Below, piece after piece: positions 42,231 to 51,024 of a stretch of 64,000 nt of DNA. Under the pieces are notes generated by a model. It was not told the origin of the DNA and made no database searches. It was given only the letters and a program-made list of their open reading frames with translations. Origin of the DNA: Erythrobacter sp. ANT-B3C2 (GTDB taxonomy: Bacteria > Pseudomonadota > Alphaproteobacteria > Sphingomonadales > Sphingomonadaceae); NCBI GenBank assembly GCA_001683845.1, contig LXQI01000007.1, positions 1 to 64,000 of the forward strand. The letters run 5' to 3'. Position 1 is the first letter of the stretch. The number at the start of each line of letters is the position of its first letter. A program made the position numbers and the translations under genes.

Positions 42231-42718
42231 TGGCCGAACCGGCCGGCGGCGCGCAAGGCGCGGGTGGCGATGACGCGTGGGACGTCCCGCGCATCCTCGC
42301 CGCCTTGCCCCACCGCTACCCGCTGCTGTTGGTCGATCGCGTCCTCAGCTTGACCCCGGACGAGGAGATTTGCGCGGTCAAGGCGGTCAGCTTCAACGAA
42401 CAATTCTTCCAGGGCCACTTCCCCGGCCGGCCGATCATGCCGGGCGTGCTGCAGGTGGAGGCGCTGGCGCAGGCGGCGGGCATCCTTGCGGTGGAAACGC
42501 TGGGCCTCGCGGGCAGCGGCAAGCTGGTCTATTTCATGGCCATCGAGAACGCCAAATTCCGCGCACCCGTGGAGCCCGGCTGCCTGCTGGAGCTGTCGGT
42601 CCGCTTCGTCCAGAAACGCGCCCGCGTCTGCAAGTTCGCCGGCACCGCCAGCGTGGCGGGCAAGACCAGCTGCGAGGTCGCCTTCACCGCCATGATCTCC
42701 GACGCGCCGCAGGGCTGA
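42230..42718 (+). CDS. fabZ: 3-hydroxyacyl-ACP dehydratase FabZ
   Basis: [43 protein letters not shown]. Confidence 0.98.
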   Translation: MAEPAGGAQGAGGDDAWDVPRILAALPHRYPLLLVDRVLSLTPDEEICAVKAVSFNEQFFQGHFPGRPIMPGVLQVEALAQAAGILAVETLGLAGSGKLVYFMAIENAKFRAPVEPGCLLELSVRFVQKRARVCKFAGTASVAGKTSCEVAFTAMISDAPQG

Positions 42719-42848
42719 CGAGCGGCGGGCGAGTGCGAGGGCCCGTACCTGCGTCCTTGCCATTGCGGGCGCGAGCCTCTAAGCGCCGCGCCTTCCCGAT
42801 ATTGCCCGGCCGGTCGGAACCGGCCCAACGCACTAGGAACCAAGCGCC

Positions 42849-43076
42849 ATGAAGGCCGATATTCACCCCGATTACCACATGATCAAGGTCCAGATGACCG
42901 ACGGCACGCTGTTCGAGACCCGCTCCACCTGGGGCAAGGAGGGCGACACGATGACGCTGGATATCGACCCGACCAGCCACCCGGCCTGGACCGGCGGCAC
43001 CCGCCAGCTTGATCAGGGCGGCCGCGTGGCGCAGTTCAACAAGCGCTTCGGCGGGCTGTCGCTCAAGGGTAAGTAA
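42849..43076 (+). CDS. rpmE: 50S ribosomal protein bL31 (Cys-less form)
   Basis: [50 protein letters not shown]...; FNKRFGGL. Confidence 0.96.
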   Translation: MKADIHPDYHMIKVQMTDGTLFETRSTWGKEGDTMTLDIDPTSHPAWTGGTRQLDQGGRVAQFNKRFGGLSLKGK

Positions 43077-43211
43077 GCTTCGGCGCGGCGCTGCGGCGCC
43101 GCCCCGACCAGCCCGGCTCACCATCCTCGGCCGCGCGGTCCGGCCGTGCCAAGCCCCGGCTGAAGCCGCAACACCGCGCCCGTCGCTCCTCGCCGCATCG
43201 GCGCTGGCCGC

Positions 43212-43628
43212 TCAGCCCTCCCCAACCGGCTCGAACCGCACCACGCCCGCATCGCGCCTGCGCCCACTATGGTCGCTCTGGTGGCGCTGCCCGTCATACA
43301 CCGGCATCTCGCGCCAGTCGTACGGGCTGATCCCGTCCAGACATGCGGCGTTGATCCCGAACTTGTCCGGGTCGCTGCGGGTCTGGTGGAACGGATGGAT
43401 GCCGCACATTGCGCAGAAGCGGTGCTTCGCCTCCCCGGTGCCGAAGGTGTAGAGCGTCAGCCGCTCCTCGCCCCGCGTGATCCGCAGGTCGGCGAGCGGC
43501 ACATCGATCATCACCGCGCCCTTCATCGCGCAGATCGTGCAATTGCACCGCCGGGGTCGCAGCTGGGCCGGCAGCCGAACGGCAAAGCGCACCGCCCCGC
43601 AATGGCACCCGCCCATGTGCTCGCTCAC
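43212..43628 (-). CDS. GFA family protein (glutathione-dependent formaldehyde-activating-like)
   Basis: GGCHCGAVRFAVRLP, CNCTICAMKGAV, FCAMCGIHPFHQTRSDPDKFGINAACL. Confidence 0.95.
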   Translation of the reverse strand: MSEHMGGCHCGAVRFAVRLPAQLRPRRCNCTICAMKGAVMIDVPLADLRITRGEERLTLYTFGTGEAKHRFCAMCGIHPFHQTRSDPDKFGINAACLDGISPYDWREMPVYDGQRHQSDHSGRRRDAGVVRFEPVGEG

Positions 43629-43661
43629 CGCATCACTCCCGTGCCACTATCCCTAAGTCCA

Positions 43662-44348
43662 TCACTCCCAGCCCCACGGCCGCTCGCGATACCATTTGGT
43701 GATCACGTATTTCACGCCCTTGCGCACCTTCATCCCGTGGTGGAGCGTCGCCGGGTTGAGCGTGCCGTCGGGCCGATGGTTGTTCCAGCCCAGCAGCTTG
43801 CCGGTCTCGGGGTGGAAGGTCTTGTCAATCACCTTGAAGCGCGTCCCGCCGCCCGCTTCCACTACATTGAGGTAGATCATGAAGGTCCAGGTGCGCTGCC
43901 CGGCCACCGAGCAGAAGCGTGCGAAATCCTGCCCGTCGGGCTCGAAATAGTCGGTGTGGGCCTTGAACTCCTGCCCCACATCGTAGCGCTGGCCCTGCGC
44001 CGGCTCGCCATGCGCAGGGTCGATGCCGTTAAGCGCGAGCAACCGCTCCTCGAGAGCCTGCACTGCCGGTTCCGCCGGGTTCAGGTCGCAGGTCTCGCTG
44101 GTGCGGAAATAATGGTCGCCATTCGGATCGGCGATGGTCGAGGGCCGGCGGTCTTGGTCGATCAGCCCGATCAGCTCCTCGCACAGGTCCGCGGAGAGAA
44201 AGCCCGGCTGGTCGAACAGCTCCAGCCGCGCTGTGGGCACACGCCGCACGCCCGGCCGGGCGAGCAGGAACGCCGCACTCGTCTCGCCCGGATTCGCCAT
44301 CACTCCCGTCATACCCCTCGCGCCCCGCCGCGCAACCCGCCGAAACAA
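43662..44348 (-). CDS. 2OG-Fe(II) oxygenase (prolyl 4-hydroxylase-type)
   Basis: HTDYFEPDGQDFARFCSVAGQRTWTFMIYLNVVEAGGGTRFKVIDKTFHPETGKLLGWNNHRPDGTLNPATLHHGMKVRKGVKYVITKWYRERPW. Start may be 44312. Confidence 0.93.
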   Translation of the reverse strand: MFRRVARRGARGMTGVMANPGETSAAFLLARPGVRRVPTARLELFDQPGFLSADLCEELIGLIDQDRRPSTIADPNGDHYFRTSETCDLNPAEPAVQALEERLLALNGIDPAHGEPAQGQRYDVGQEFKAHTDYFEPDGQDFARFCSVAGQRTWTFMIYLNVVEAGGGTRFKVIDKTFHPETGKLLGWNNHRPDGTLNPATLHHGMKVRKGVKYVITKWYRERPWGWE

Positions 44349-44377
44349 GGCGCAACAATGTTACGCCAGCGGGGCTC

Positions 44378-44406
44378 CCGGAGCGATTTCCTTTGCATCG
44401 CTCCGG
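44378..44406. repeat. Perfect 10-bp inverted repeat CCGGAGCGAT-ttcctttgc-ATCGCTCCGG
   Basis: Read directly; about 30 bp upstream of the annotated start of the minus-strand 2OG oxygenase. Confidence 0.8.
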
Positions 44407-44501
44407 CCCGTTGTGCAACACGCCGCCCGTGCGCCGATCGCTGCTTGACCGCGCGGCGCAGCGGCCTAACAGCCCCGGGCTTCACGGCTGTGTCGGCTGA
44501 T

Positions 44502-44579
44502 GGCGATTGTAGCTCAGTTGGTTAGAGCGCCGGTTTGTGGTACCGGAGGTCGCGGGTTCAAACCCCGTCAATCGCCCCA
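44502..44579 (+). tRNA. tRNA-His (anticodon GTG), G-1:C73, CCA encoded
   Basis: GGCGATTGTAGCTCAGTTGGTTAGAGCGCCGGTTTGTGGTACCGGAGGTCGCGGGTTCAAACCCCGTCAATCGCCCCA. Confidence 0.97.
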
Positions 44580-44620
44580 CCTCTCCTTCGCCGTGACCAC
44601 CGCCGCGAAGGACCAATCCC

Positions 44621-45685
44621 ATGCAAGCATTCTGGACCGAGCCCGATTTCGACGCGCATGAGCTCGTCCAGCTGGTCCACCACTGCGCCTCCGGGCTCGT
44701 CGCGATCGTCGCGCTCCATTCCACCCATTTGGGCCCCGGTGCCGGCGGGACCCGCTTCTGGCACTATCCCGAGCCGGCCGATGGCCTGCGCGATGCGCTG
44801 CGCCTCAGCCGCGGGATGAGCTACAAGAACGCCATGGCCGGTCTGCCGATGGGCGGCGGAAAGGCGGTGGTGCTGCTCGATCGCGCAGGCCGCAAGACGC
44901 CCGAGATGCTCGCCGCCTTCGGCGATGCGGTGGAGGCACTCGGCGGCCGCTACGTCACCGCCGAAGATGTCGGCGCCAGCGAGGCCGACATGGTCGCGAT
45001 CGCCAGGCGCACCGCGCATGTCTGCGGGCTCCCGGCGGGCGAGGGCGCGGTCGGCGGCGATCCCGGCCCGTTCACCGCGATGGGCATCTTCCACGGCATC
45101 AAGGCCGCCGTGGCCCACCGGCTCGGCCAGTCCTCCGTCCAGGGCGTGCGCGTCGCTATCCAGGGCTGCGGCAGCGTCGGCGGCGGCGTCGCGCGGCTGC
45201 TGGCGGGCGAGGGCGCACGCCTCACCCTCGCCGATCTCGACGCTGCCCGCGCCAAGGCCCTCGCGTCCGAACTCGACGCCCAGGCAGTGCCCAGCGATCG
45301 CATCATGGGCACGCAATGCGATGTCTTCAGCCCCAACGCTCTGGGCGCGGTGCTCGACGAGGAGGGCATCGCCCGGCTCGATTGCACAATCGTGGCCGGC
45401 GGTGCCAACAACCAGCTCGCCCGCCCCGAACACGGCGCGCTGCTGACGGAGCGCGGCATCCTCTACGCGCCCGATTACGTCATCAACGCCGGCGGCATCA
45501 TCAACGTCAGCCTCGAATATCTCTCCAGCCGGGCGGGCACCGAGTGCGACATCAACGAGGTGCGCAAGCGCATCGCGCAGATCCCCGGCCGGCTGCAATC
45601 GATCTGGCAGGAAAGCGACACCACCGGCGACCGGCCGGACCTGGTGGCCGATCGCATGGCGCAAAAGCTCATCGGTCGAGCCTGA
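44621..45685 (+). CDS. Glu/Leu/Phe/Val dehydrogenase (leucine dehydrogenase type)
   Basis: HLGPGAGGTRFWHYPEPADGLRDALRLSRGMSYKNAMAGLPMGGGKAV; IQGCGSVGGGVARLL; GGANNQL. Confidence 0.95.
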   Translation: MQAFWTEPDFDAHELVQLVHHCASGLVAIVALHSTHLGPGAGGTRFWHYPEPADGLRDALRLSRGMSYKNAMAGLPMGGGKAVVLLDRAGRKTPEMLAAFGDAVEALGGRYVTAEDVGASEADMVAIARRTAHVCGLPAGEGAVGGDPGPFTAMGIFHGIKAAVAHRLGQSSVQGVRVAIQGCGSVGGGVARLLAGEGARLTLADLDAARAKALASELDAQAVPSDRIMGTQCDVFSPNALGAVLDEEGIARLDCTIVAGGANNQLARPEHGALLTERGILYAPDYVINAGGIINVSLEYLSSRAGTECDINEVRKRIAQIPGRLQSIWQESDTTGDRPDLVADRMAQKLIGRA

Positions 45686-45850
45686 GGAGAGGGCTAAGGG
45701 GGAGGGCCTGAACAGCGGTCCTGCAGGGGGCCCTATGGGGGTTCATCTCACGCCAAAATCGGCCGCTGCGGGGCGCTTTGCGACGGGCATCCATTGGCCC
45801 TTGCCCGCCGGTTCGCCACCTGCCAAAAGCTCTGGCAACCTCGCTCAACC

Positions 45851-46576
45851 ATGCACGCATACGCCAATCCCGCCCGCTTCCTGCGGATCGCCCGCCCACT
45901 GACGGCGCCGCTGTTGCTGGGCGGCCTGCTGCTCACTGCGCTCGCGCTCGCGTGGGGCCTGTTCGTCGTCCCGCCGGACCGGCTGATGGGCGAGACGGTG
46001 CGCATCCTGTTCGTCCACGTCCCCGCCGCATGGCTGGGGATGGGCGGGTGGATGGCCATCGCCATCGCCAGCCTGGTCGAGCTGGTCTGGCGCCACCCGC
46101 TGGCCACCATCGCAGCACGCGCCGCCGCCTTGCCCGGCGCGGTCTTTACCGCGATCTGCTTGGCCACCGGCTCGATCTGGGGCCGTCCCACCTGGGGCAC
46201 CTGGTGGGTGTGGGACGGGCGGCTGACCTCGATGCTGGTGCTTCTGTTCCTCTATTTCGGCTATATTGCGCTCGCTCAGGCCCTCGCACGCGAGGGCAGC
46301 TCCACGCGCATTGCGGCGATCTTCGGCCTCGTAGGGGCGGTCAACGTGCCGATCATCAACCGCTCGGTGGTGTGGTGGAACTCGCTGCACCAGCCGCCCA
46401 GCATCACGCTGGGCCAATCCGCGATCGACACCGTGTTCCTCGTGCCGCTGCTGGTGGCGACGCTCGGCTTCTCGCTGATCTTCGGCGGGGTGGTGCTGGC
46501 GCGGATGCGCACGCTGCTGGCGGAGGTGCAGGCCGAGGCCCGCCTGCGCCGCCGCGCGCTCGAGGCGCCCGTATGA
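45851..46576 (+). CDS. ccmC: Heme exporter protein CcmC
   Basis: RILFVHVPAAWLGMGGW; SIWGRPTWGTWWVWDGRLTSMLVLLFLYFGYIAL; INRSVVWWNSLHQPPSI. Confidence 0.97.
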   Translation: MHAYANPARFLRIARPLTAPLLLGGLLLTALALAWGLFVVPPDRLMGETVRILFVHVPAAWLGMGGWMAIAIASLVELVWRHPLATIAARAAALPGAVFTAICLATGSIWGRPTWGTWWVWDGRLTSMLVLLFLYFGYIALAQALAREGSSTRIAAIFGLVGAVNVPIINRSVVWWNSLHQPPSITLGQSAIDTVFLVPLLVATLGFSLIFGGVVLARMRTLLAEVQAEARLRRRALEAPV

Positions 46577-46604
46577 GGCTCCATCCGATGCAAGGGACTG
46601 GCTG

Positions 46605-46745
46605 ATGCGCGAAGAGCCCGATCAATGGGGCTTCGTCCTCGCCGCCTATGCGGTCGCAGTGCTCGGCACGCTGCTGCTTGCGGCGTGGAGCTGGCTCGCC
46701 ATGCGGGCGGCCGAGCGCCGCCGCGAAGGGGGGCGCCGGTCATGA
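46605..46745 (+). CDS. ccmD: CcmD-like heme exporter small protein
   Basis: 46-aa single-TM ORF MREEPDQWGFVLAAYAVAVLGTLLLAAWSWLAMRAAERRREGGRRS between ccmC and ccmE; not in the supplied ORF track. Confidence 0.8.
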   Translation: MREEPDQWGFVLAAYAVAVLGTLLLAAWSWLAMRAAERRREGGRRS

Positions 46746-47218
46746 ACTCACCCAGGTCTCGCCCGGCGCTCAAGCCCAAGCACCAGCGGCTGGTGCTCGT
46801 GGTCCTCGCGGTGCTCGCGCTGTTTGGCGCGGGCCTGCTCGCGGCCTGGGGCCTGCGCAGCCAGGCGAACTATTTCTACGTCCCCGCCGATATGGTGGCC
46901 GATCCGCCCGCCCCCGGCCAGGCGGTGCGGCTGGGCGGCATGGTCGAGACCGGCTCGATCGCCACCTTGCCCGATGGCATCACCATCCGCTTCGTGGTGG
47001 GCGACGGGCAGGAGCGCGTGCCGGTCACTTTCGCGGGCATTGCGCCGGCCCTGTTCGTCGAAGGCTCGGGGGTGGTCGCCGAAGGCGCGCTGCTCGCCAA
47101 CGGCACCTTCGCCGCCACCAACCTCCTCGCCAAGCACGATGAGAATTACATGCCCCGCGAGCTGGAGGGCATGAGCACGGCGCAGGCCCGCACCACCGTG
47201 GCGGAAACACTCGAATGA
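46742..47218 (+). CDS. ccmE: Cytochrome c maturation protein CcmE
   Basis: KHQRLVLVVLAVL...; VRLGGMVETGSI; LLAKHDENYMPREL. Confidence 0.97.
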   Translation: MNSPRSRPALKPKHQRLVLVVLAVLALFGAGLLAAWGLRSQANYFYVPADMVADPPAPGQAVRLGGMVETGSIATLPDGITIRFVVGDGQERVPVTFAGIAPALFVEGSGVVAEGALLANGTFAATNLLAKHDENYMPRELEGMSTAQARTTVAETLE

Positions 47219-47267
47219 TCGACCCGCACCCCGCTGCTTGGCTGCCAGTCCGGAGCAGGCCCACCGC

Positions 47268-49310
47268 ATGATCGCTGAATTCGGCCTCGCGGCCCTGTGG
47301 CTCGCGGCAGCGCTGTCCGCGCTGCAATTGCTCGCCGGCGTGCTCGCCCTCATGCGCCCCGAGCAGGCGGCGGTCACCGCTGGCCGAAGGGGGCATGCCC
47401 CTTCAGTGGCGGACCCCCCGGAAACCGGCCCGGGCCCGCTGGTGCGCCCGGCCGCGGTGCTGCAGGCGGCGCTCTGCGCCACCGCCTTCGCCGCGCTGCT
47501 GGTGCTGTTTGCCCGCACCGATCTTTCGGTCTCGCTGGTGGCCGACAATTCGCACGTCGCCAAGCCGATGCTCTACAAGCTCACCGGCACCTGGGGGAAC
47601 CACGAGGGCTCGATGCTGCTGTGGGTCACGGTGATGGCACTCGCCGGCGGCCTGATCGCGGCAGTCGAGCGGCGCCTGCCAGAGCGCACCATGCTGGCGA
47701 CCCTCGCCGCGCAGGCCTTCGTGGCGCTGGGCTTCTACGCCTTCCTGCTGTTCTCCTCCAACCCGTTCACGCGGCTCTCCCCCGCCCCGCCCCAGGGGAT
47801 GGGCCTCAACCCGCTGCTGCAGGATGTCGGCCTCGCGCTGCATCCGCCCACGCTCTACGCCGGCTATGTCGGGCTTTCGGTCGCGTTCAGCTTCGCGGTC
47901 GGCGCGCTCGTCACCCGCCAGGTCACGCCCGAATTCGCCAAGGTGATGCGCCCCTGGGTGCTGGGCGCGTGGGTGTTCCTCACGCTGGGCATCACGGCGG
48001 GCAGCTACTGGGCCTATTACGAGCTGGGCTGGGGCGGCTGGTGGTTCTGGGATCCGGTCGAGAACGCCAGCCTGATGCCATGGCTCGCCGCCACCGCGCT
48101 GCTGCATTCGGCCAGCGTGCTCGCCGCGCGCGATGCCCTGCGCGCCTGGACGATCATGCTCGGCGTGCTCGCCTTCTCGATGAGCATGCTGGGCACCTTC
48201 CTCGTGCGTTCGGGCATCCTCACCAGCGTGCACGCATTCGCCGTAGATCCGCAGCGCGGCACCTTCATCCTGGCCCTGCTGCTGATTTATATCGGAGGCG
48301 CGCTGGTGTTGTTCGCGCTGCGGGCGGGCACAGTGTCCGAAGGAGAGCGCTTCGCCCCGCTCAGCCGCGAGGGCGCACTGGTGGTCAACAACGTCGCACT
48401 CTCGGCGATCCTTGGCATCGTGCTGCTCGGCACGCTCTACCCGCTGCTGACCGAGGCGTTCGGCGTGCGCGTCTCGGTCGGCCCGCCCTATTTCAATCCC
48501 GTCGGCGCAATCTTCTTCCTGCCGATGCTGGTGGTGCTGGCGGTCGGACCGCTGCTGCGCTGGCGCGGAGACAGTTTCAAGCGGGTCAGCCGCCCGGTCA
48601 TAATGGTCGCGGCCGTCGGTCTGGGCGTCCTGCTGCTCGTCTGGCTCCTCACGGGGATCGCCCTGCTGCCGCTGCTCGGCATGGCGCTGGCGGCGATGGT
48701 CGGGGTGGGCAGCTTCCTGCCCCTGCGCGGCCGGTCGCTCCTGCGCCTGCCGCTGCCGGTTTGGGGCATGGTGATCGCCCACTTCGGCGTCGCCGTTGCC
48801 CTGTTCGGCATGGCCGCCGATAGCGCCTTCCAGACCGAGCGGCTGGTCGCCTCGCGCGTCGGCGAGACCATCCGGGTGGGCCCGTTCGCGGTCGAACTGG
48901 CGGCGGTTTCACCCACCGCCGGAGCCAATTGGACCGCGATTACGGCCGATTTGCAGGTGCGCTACGATGGCGGTGCACCGCGCAGCATGGCGCCCCAGTC
49001 GCGCAGCTTCTGGGCGCCGCAGCAGGAGGTCAGCGAAGTGGCGCTGCTGACCCGCTGGAACGGCCAGCTCTACGCAGTGATCGGCGGCGAGGCCCCCAGT
49101 GAGGCAGCGGGCGAGACGATGGGCCAGAGCGGCACATCCCGCTGGCAGCTGCGCCTGTGGTGGAAGCCGTTCGTCACCTTCATCTGGTATGGCGGGCTGT
49201 TGATCGCGCTGGGCGGCACGCTCTCGCTCGTCGGCCGGGTCAGTGAGGATCTGCGCCGTCGCACCCGGCGCGGGCTCATCGCCGGGCGCCGGGCCGAAGC
49301 ACTCGCATGA
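47268..49310 (+). CDS. ccmF: Heme lyase CcmF/NrfE
   Basis: TGTWGNHEGSMLLWVTVMA; WAYYELGWGGWWFWDPVENASLMPWL; HPPTLYAGYVG. Confidence 0.98.
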   Translation: MIAEFGLAALWLAAALSALQLLAGVLALMRPEQAAVTAGRRGHAPSVADPPETGPGPLVRPAAVLQAALCATAFAALLVLFARTDLSVSLVADNSHVAKPMLYKLTGTWGNHEGSMLLWVTVMALAGGLIAAVERRLPERTMLATLAAQAFVALGFYAFLLFSSNPFTRLSPAPPQGMGLNPLLQDVGLALHPPTLYAGYVGLSVAFSFAVGALVTRQVTPEFAKVMRPWVLGAWVFLTLGITAGSYWAYYELGWGGWWFWDPVENASLMPWLAATALLHSASVLAARDALRAWTIMLGVLAFSMSMLGTFLVRSGILTSVHAFAVDPQRGTFILALLLIYIGGALVLFALRAGTVSEGERFAPLSREGALVVNNVALSAILGIVLLGTLYPLLTEAFGVRVSVGPPYFNPVGAIFFLPMLVVLAVGPLLRWRGDSFKRVSRPVIMVAAVGLGVLLLVWLLTGIALLPLLGMALAAMVGVGSFLPLRGRSLLRLPLPVWGMVIAHFGVAVALFGMAADSAFQTERLVASRVGETIRVGPFAVELAAVSPTAGANWTAITADLQVRYDGGAPRSMAPQSRSFWAPQQEVSEVALLTRWNGQLYAVIGGEAPSEAAGETMGQSGTSRWQLRLWWKPFVTFIWYGGLLIALGGTLSLVGRVSEDLRRRTRRGLIAGRRAEALA

Positions 49311-49843
49311 TCCGCCTGCGCTGGAGCCTGTGGCTGGTGGTGGCGCTCGCCCTGGCGATATTCGTGCTGTTCTTCGTCCAGCTGTCGCGACCCAAGGAGG
49401 AATTCGTGCGCAGCGCGCTGATCGGCCAGCCGCTGCCCGCCTTTGCGCTCGAACCCGCGGCGGAGAGCCGCCCGGGCCTCTCCAGCGCCGATCTCGCCGA
49501 TGGGCAGCCGCGCCTCCTCAACGTGTTCGCCAGCTGGTGCGTGCCCTGCGCGGCCGAGGCGCCGCAGCTCGCCGCGCTCGAACAGCAGGGCGCGCAGATC
49601 GTCGCCGTGGCGATCCGCGACCGGCCGGAGGATGTCGCCGCCTTCCTCGAAGCCTTCGGCAACCCCTTCACCCGCATCGGCGCCGATCCGATCAGCGAGG
49701 TGCAGCTGGCGCTCGGCTCGTCGGGCGTGCCCGAAACCTTCGTGATCGATGGCCAGGGCATTATCCGCTACCAGCATATCGGCGACATTGCCGACCGCGA
49801 CGTGCCCGTGCTGCTCGAACAATTGCGCGAGGCTGGCGGATGA
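49307..49843 (+). CDS. ccmG: Thiol:disulfide interchange protein CcmG/DsbE
   Basis: LLNVFASWCVPCAAEAPQLAALEQQGAQIVAVAIRDRPEDV; GSSGVPETFVIDGQGII. Confidence 0.96.
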   Translation: MIRLRWSLWLVVALALAIFVLFFVQLSRPKEEFVRSALIGQPLPAFALEPAAESRPGLSSADLADGQPRLLNVFASWCVPCAAEAPQLAALEQQGAQIVAVAIRDRPEDVAAFLEAFGNPFTRIGADPISEVQLALGSSGVPETFVIDGQGIIRYQHIGDIADRDVPVLLEQLREAGG

Positions 49844-50259
49844 GCCGCTTCCTCGCAGCGGCCGCCGCGCTGCTGTTCGCAGCCATGGCGCCGGTCCCCG
49901 CCACCGCGCAGGACCGCTTGCCGCCCGCGCCCTACGCCGATCGCCAGCTGGCCGATCCGGGGCAGGAGGCGGAGGCGCGCGCGCTGATGGAACAGCTGCG
50001 CTGCATCACCTGCCAGAGCCAGTCGATCGCCGACAGCAACGCGCCCATGGCCGGAGACATGCGCCACCAGGTGCGCAGCCGGATCGCCGCCGGCGAGAGC
50101 CCCGAGTCGGTGCGCGCCTGGCTGGTCGAACGCTATGGCGATTACGTCAGCTACGAACCGCGCATCGGCACCGCCACCTGGCCACTGTTCGCCGTGCCGG
50201 CCGTCTTGCTCGTCATCGTGCTGCTAATCCTGCGCCGCCGGCTCGGCGCCAGGCGATGA
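49840..50259 (+). CDS. ccmH: Cytochrome c maturation protein CcmH (N-terminal type)
   Basis: LRCITCQSQSIADSNAPMAGDMRHQVRSRIAAGESPESVRAWLVERYGDYV. Confidence 0.96.
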   Translation: MSRFLAAAAALLFAAMAPVPATAQDRLPPAPYADRQLADPGQEAEARALMEQLRCITCQSQSIADSNAPMAGDMRHQVRSRIAAGESPESVRAWLVERYGDYVSYEPRIGTATWPLFAVPAVLLVIVLLILRRRLGARR

Positions 50260-50930
50260 GCTGGCTGGTGACGATCGGGCTGGCCGTCGCGGCCTTTGCA
50301 CTCGCGGCCTTCGTGCTGCGCGTGGGCCGGCGCGCCTGGACCAGCCTCGCCGCCGCGCTGGCGGTGGGCCTTGCCGGCTATGCGATGCAGGCGAGCCCCG
50401 ATGTTCCGGCCGCCCCTGCGCGCTTGAGCGCCGAAGCCACCGCGCCGGGCCCCTCGCTCAAGCAGGCGCGGCAGGAATTCGTCGCCCCCAATGCCCGTTC
50501 GCGCAGCCCCCACCTGCTCACCGCCGATGCCTTTGCCGCGCGCGGCCAATATGCCGAAGCCGTCGCCCTGCTGGGCGGTGCCGTCGAGCAGAACCCGCGC
50601 GATGGCGAAAGCTGGCTGGCGCTCGCCAACGCCCTGGTGTTGCACGCGCAGGGCACGCTGACCGAACCGGCCCTGCTGGCCTATCGCCGCGCGGCCGAGG
50701 CCGATCCGGGCTCGATCGGCGCCAGCTACTTCCTCGGCCTCACGATGTTGCGCCAGGGTTCCGTGCTCGAAGGCCGCGACCTGTGGGCCGATGCGCTCGC
50801 CGCTGCGCCGGAAGGAGCGGCTGGCCGCGCGCTACTGGCGGAACGGCTCGGGGTGCTCGATGTTCTGTTGAATCGGGCGGCCGCCATGCCGGAACAACCG
50901 GCTCCGTCCACCGGCAGGTCGCCGGAATAA
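50256..50930 (+). CDS. ccmI: CcmI-like TPR cytochrome c biogenesis protein
   Basis: Two N-terminal TMs then TPR-like LTADAFAARGQYAEAVALLGGAVEQNPRDGESWLALANALV; last gene of the ccm run. Confidence 0.85.
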   Translation: MSWLVTIGLAVAAFALAAFVLRVGRRAWTSLAAALAVGLAGYAMQASPDVPAAPARLSAEATAPGPSLKQARQEFVAPNARSRSPHLLTADAFAARGQYAEAVALLGGAVEQNPRDGESWLALANALVLHAQGTLTEPALLAYRRAAEADPGSIGASYFLGLTMLRQGSVLEGRDLWADALAAAPEGAAGRALLAERLGVLDVLLNRAAAMPEQPAPSTGRSPE

Positions 50931-51024
50931 TGCATGATTCAGCCCGGCATATTGCAGCACAGCCCGTGCCCTGATAACGGGCCGGCCTCCGGTTTCGGGT
51001 CGGACAGAAGGGGCTTATAGGCCA

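Noticed and set aside
43077-43211. GC-rich hairpin-like sequence after rpmE as a terminator
   Set aside because: Self-complementary GC tract but no U run; too common in this base composition to call.
47403-48782. 459-aa minus-strand ORF
   Set aside because: Antisense to ccmF; H/Q/R/E-rich translation is a shadow frame.
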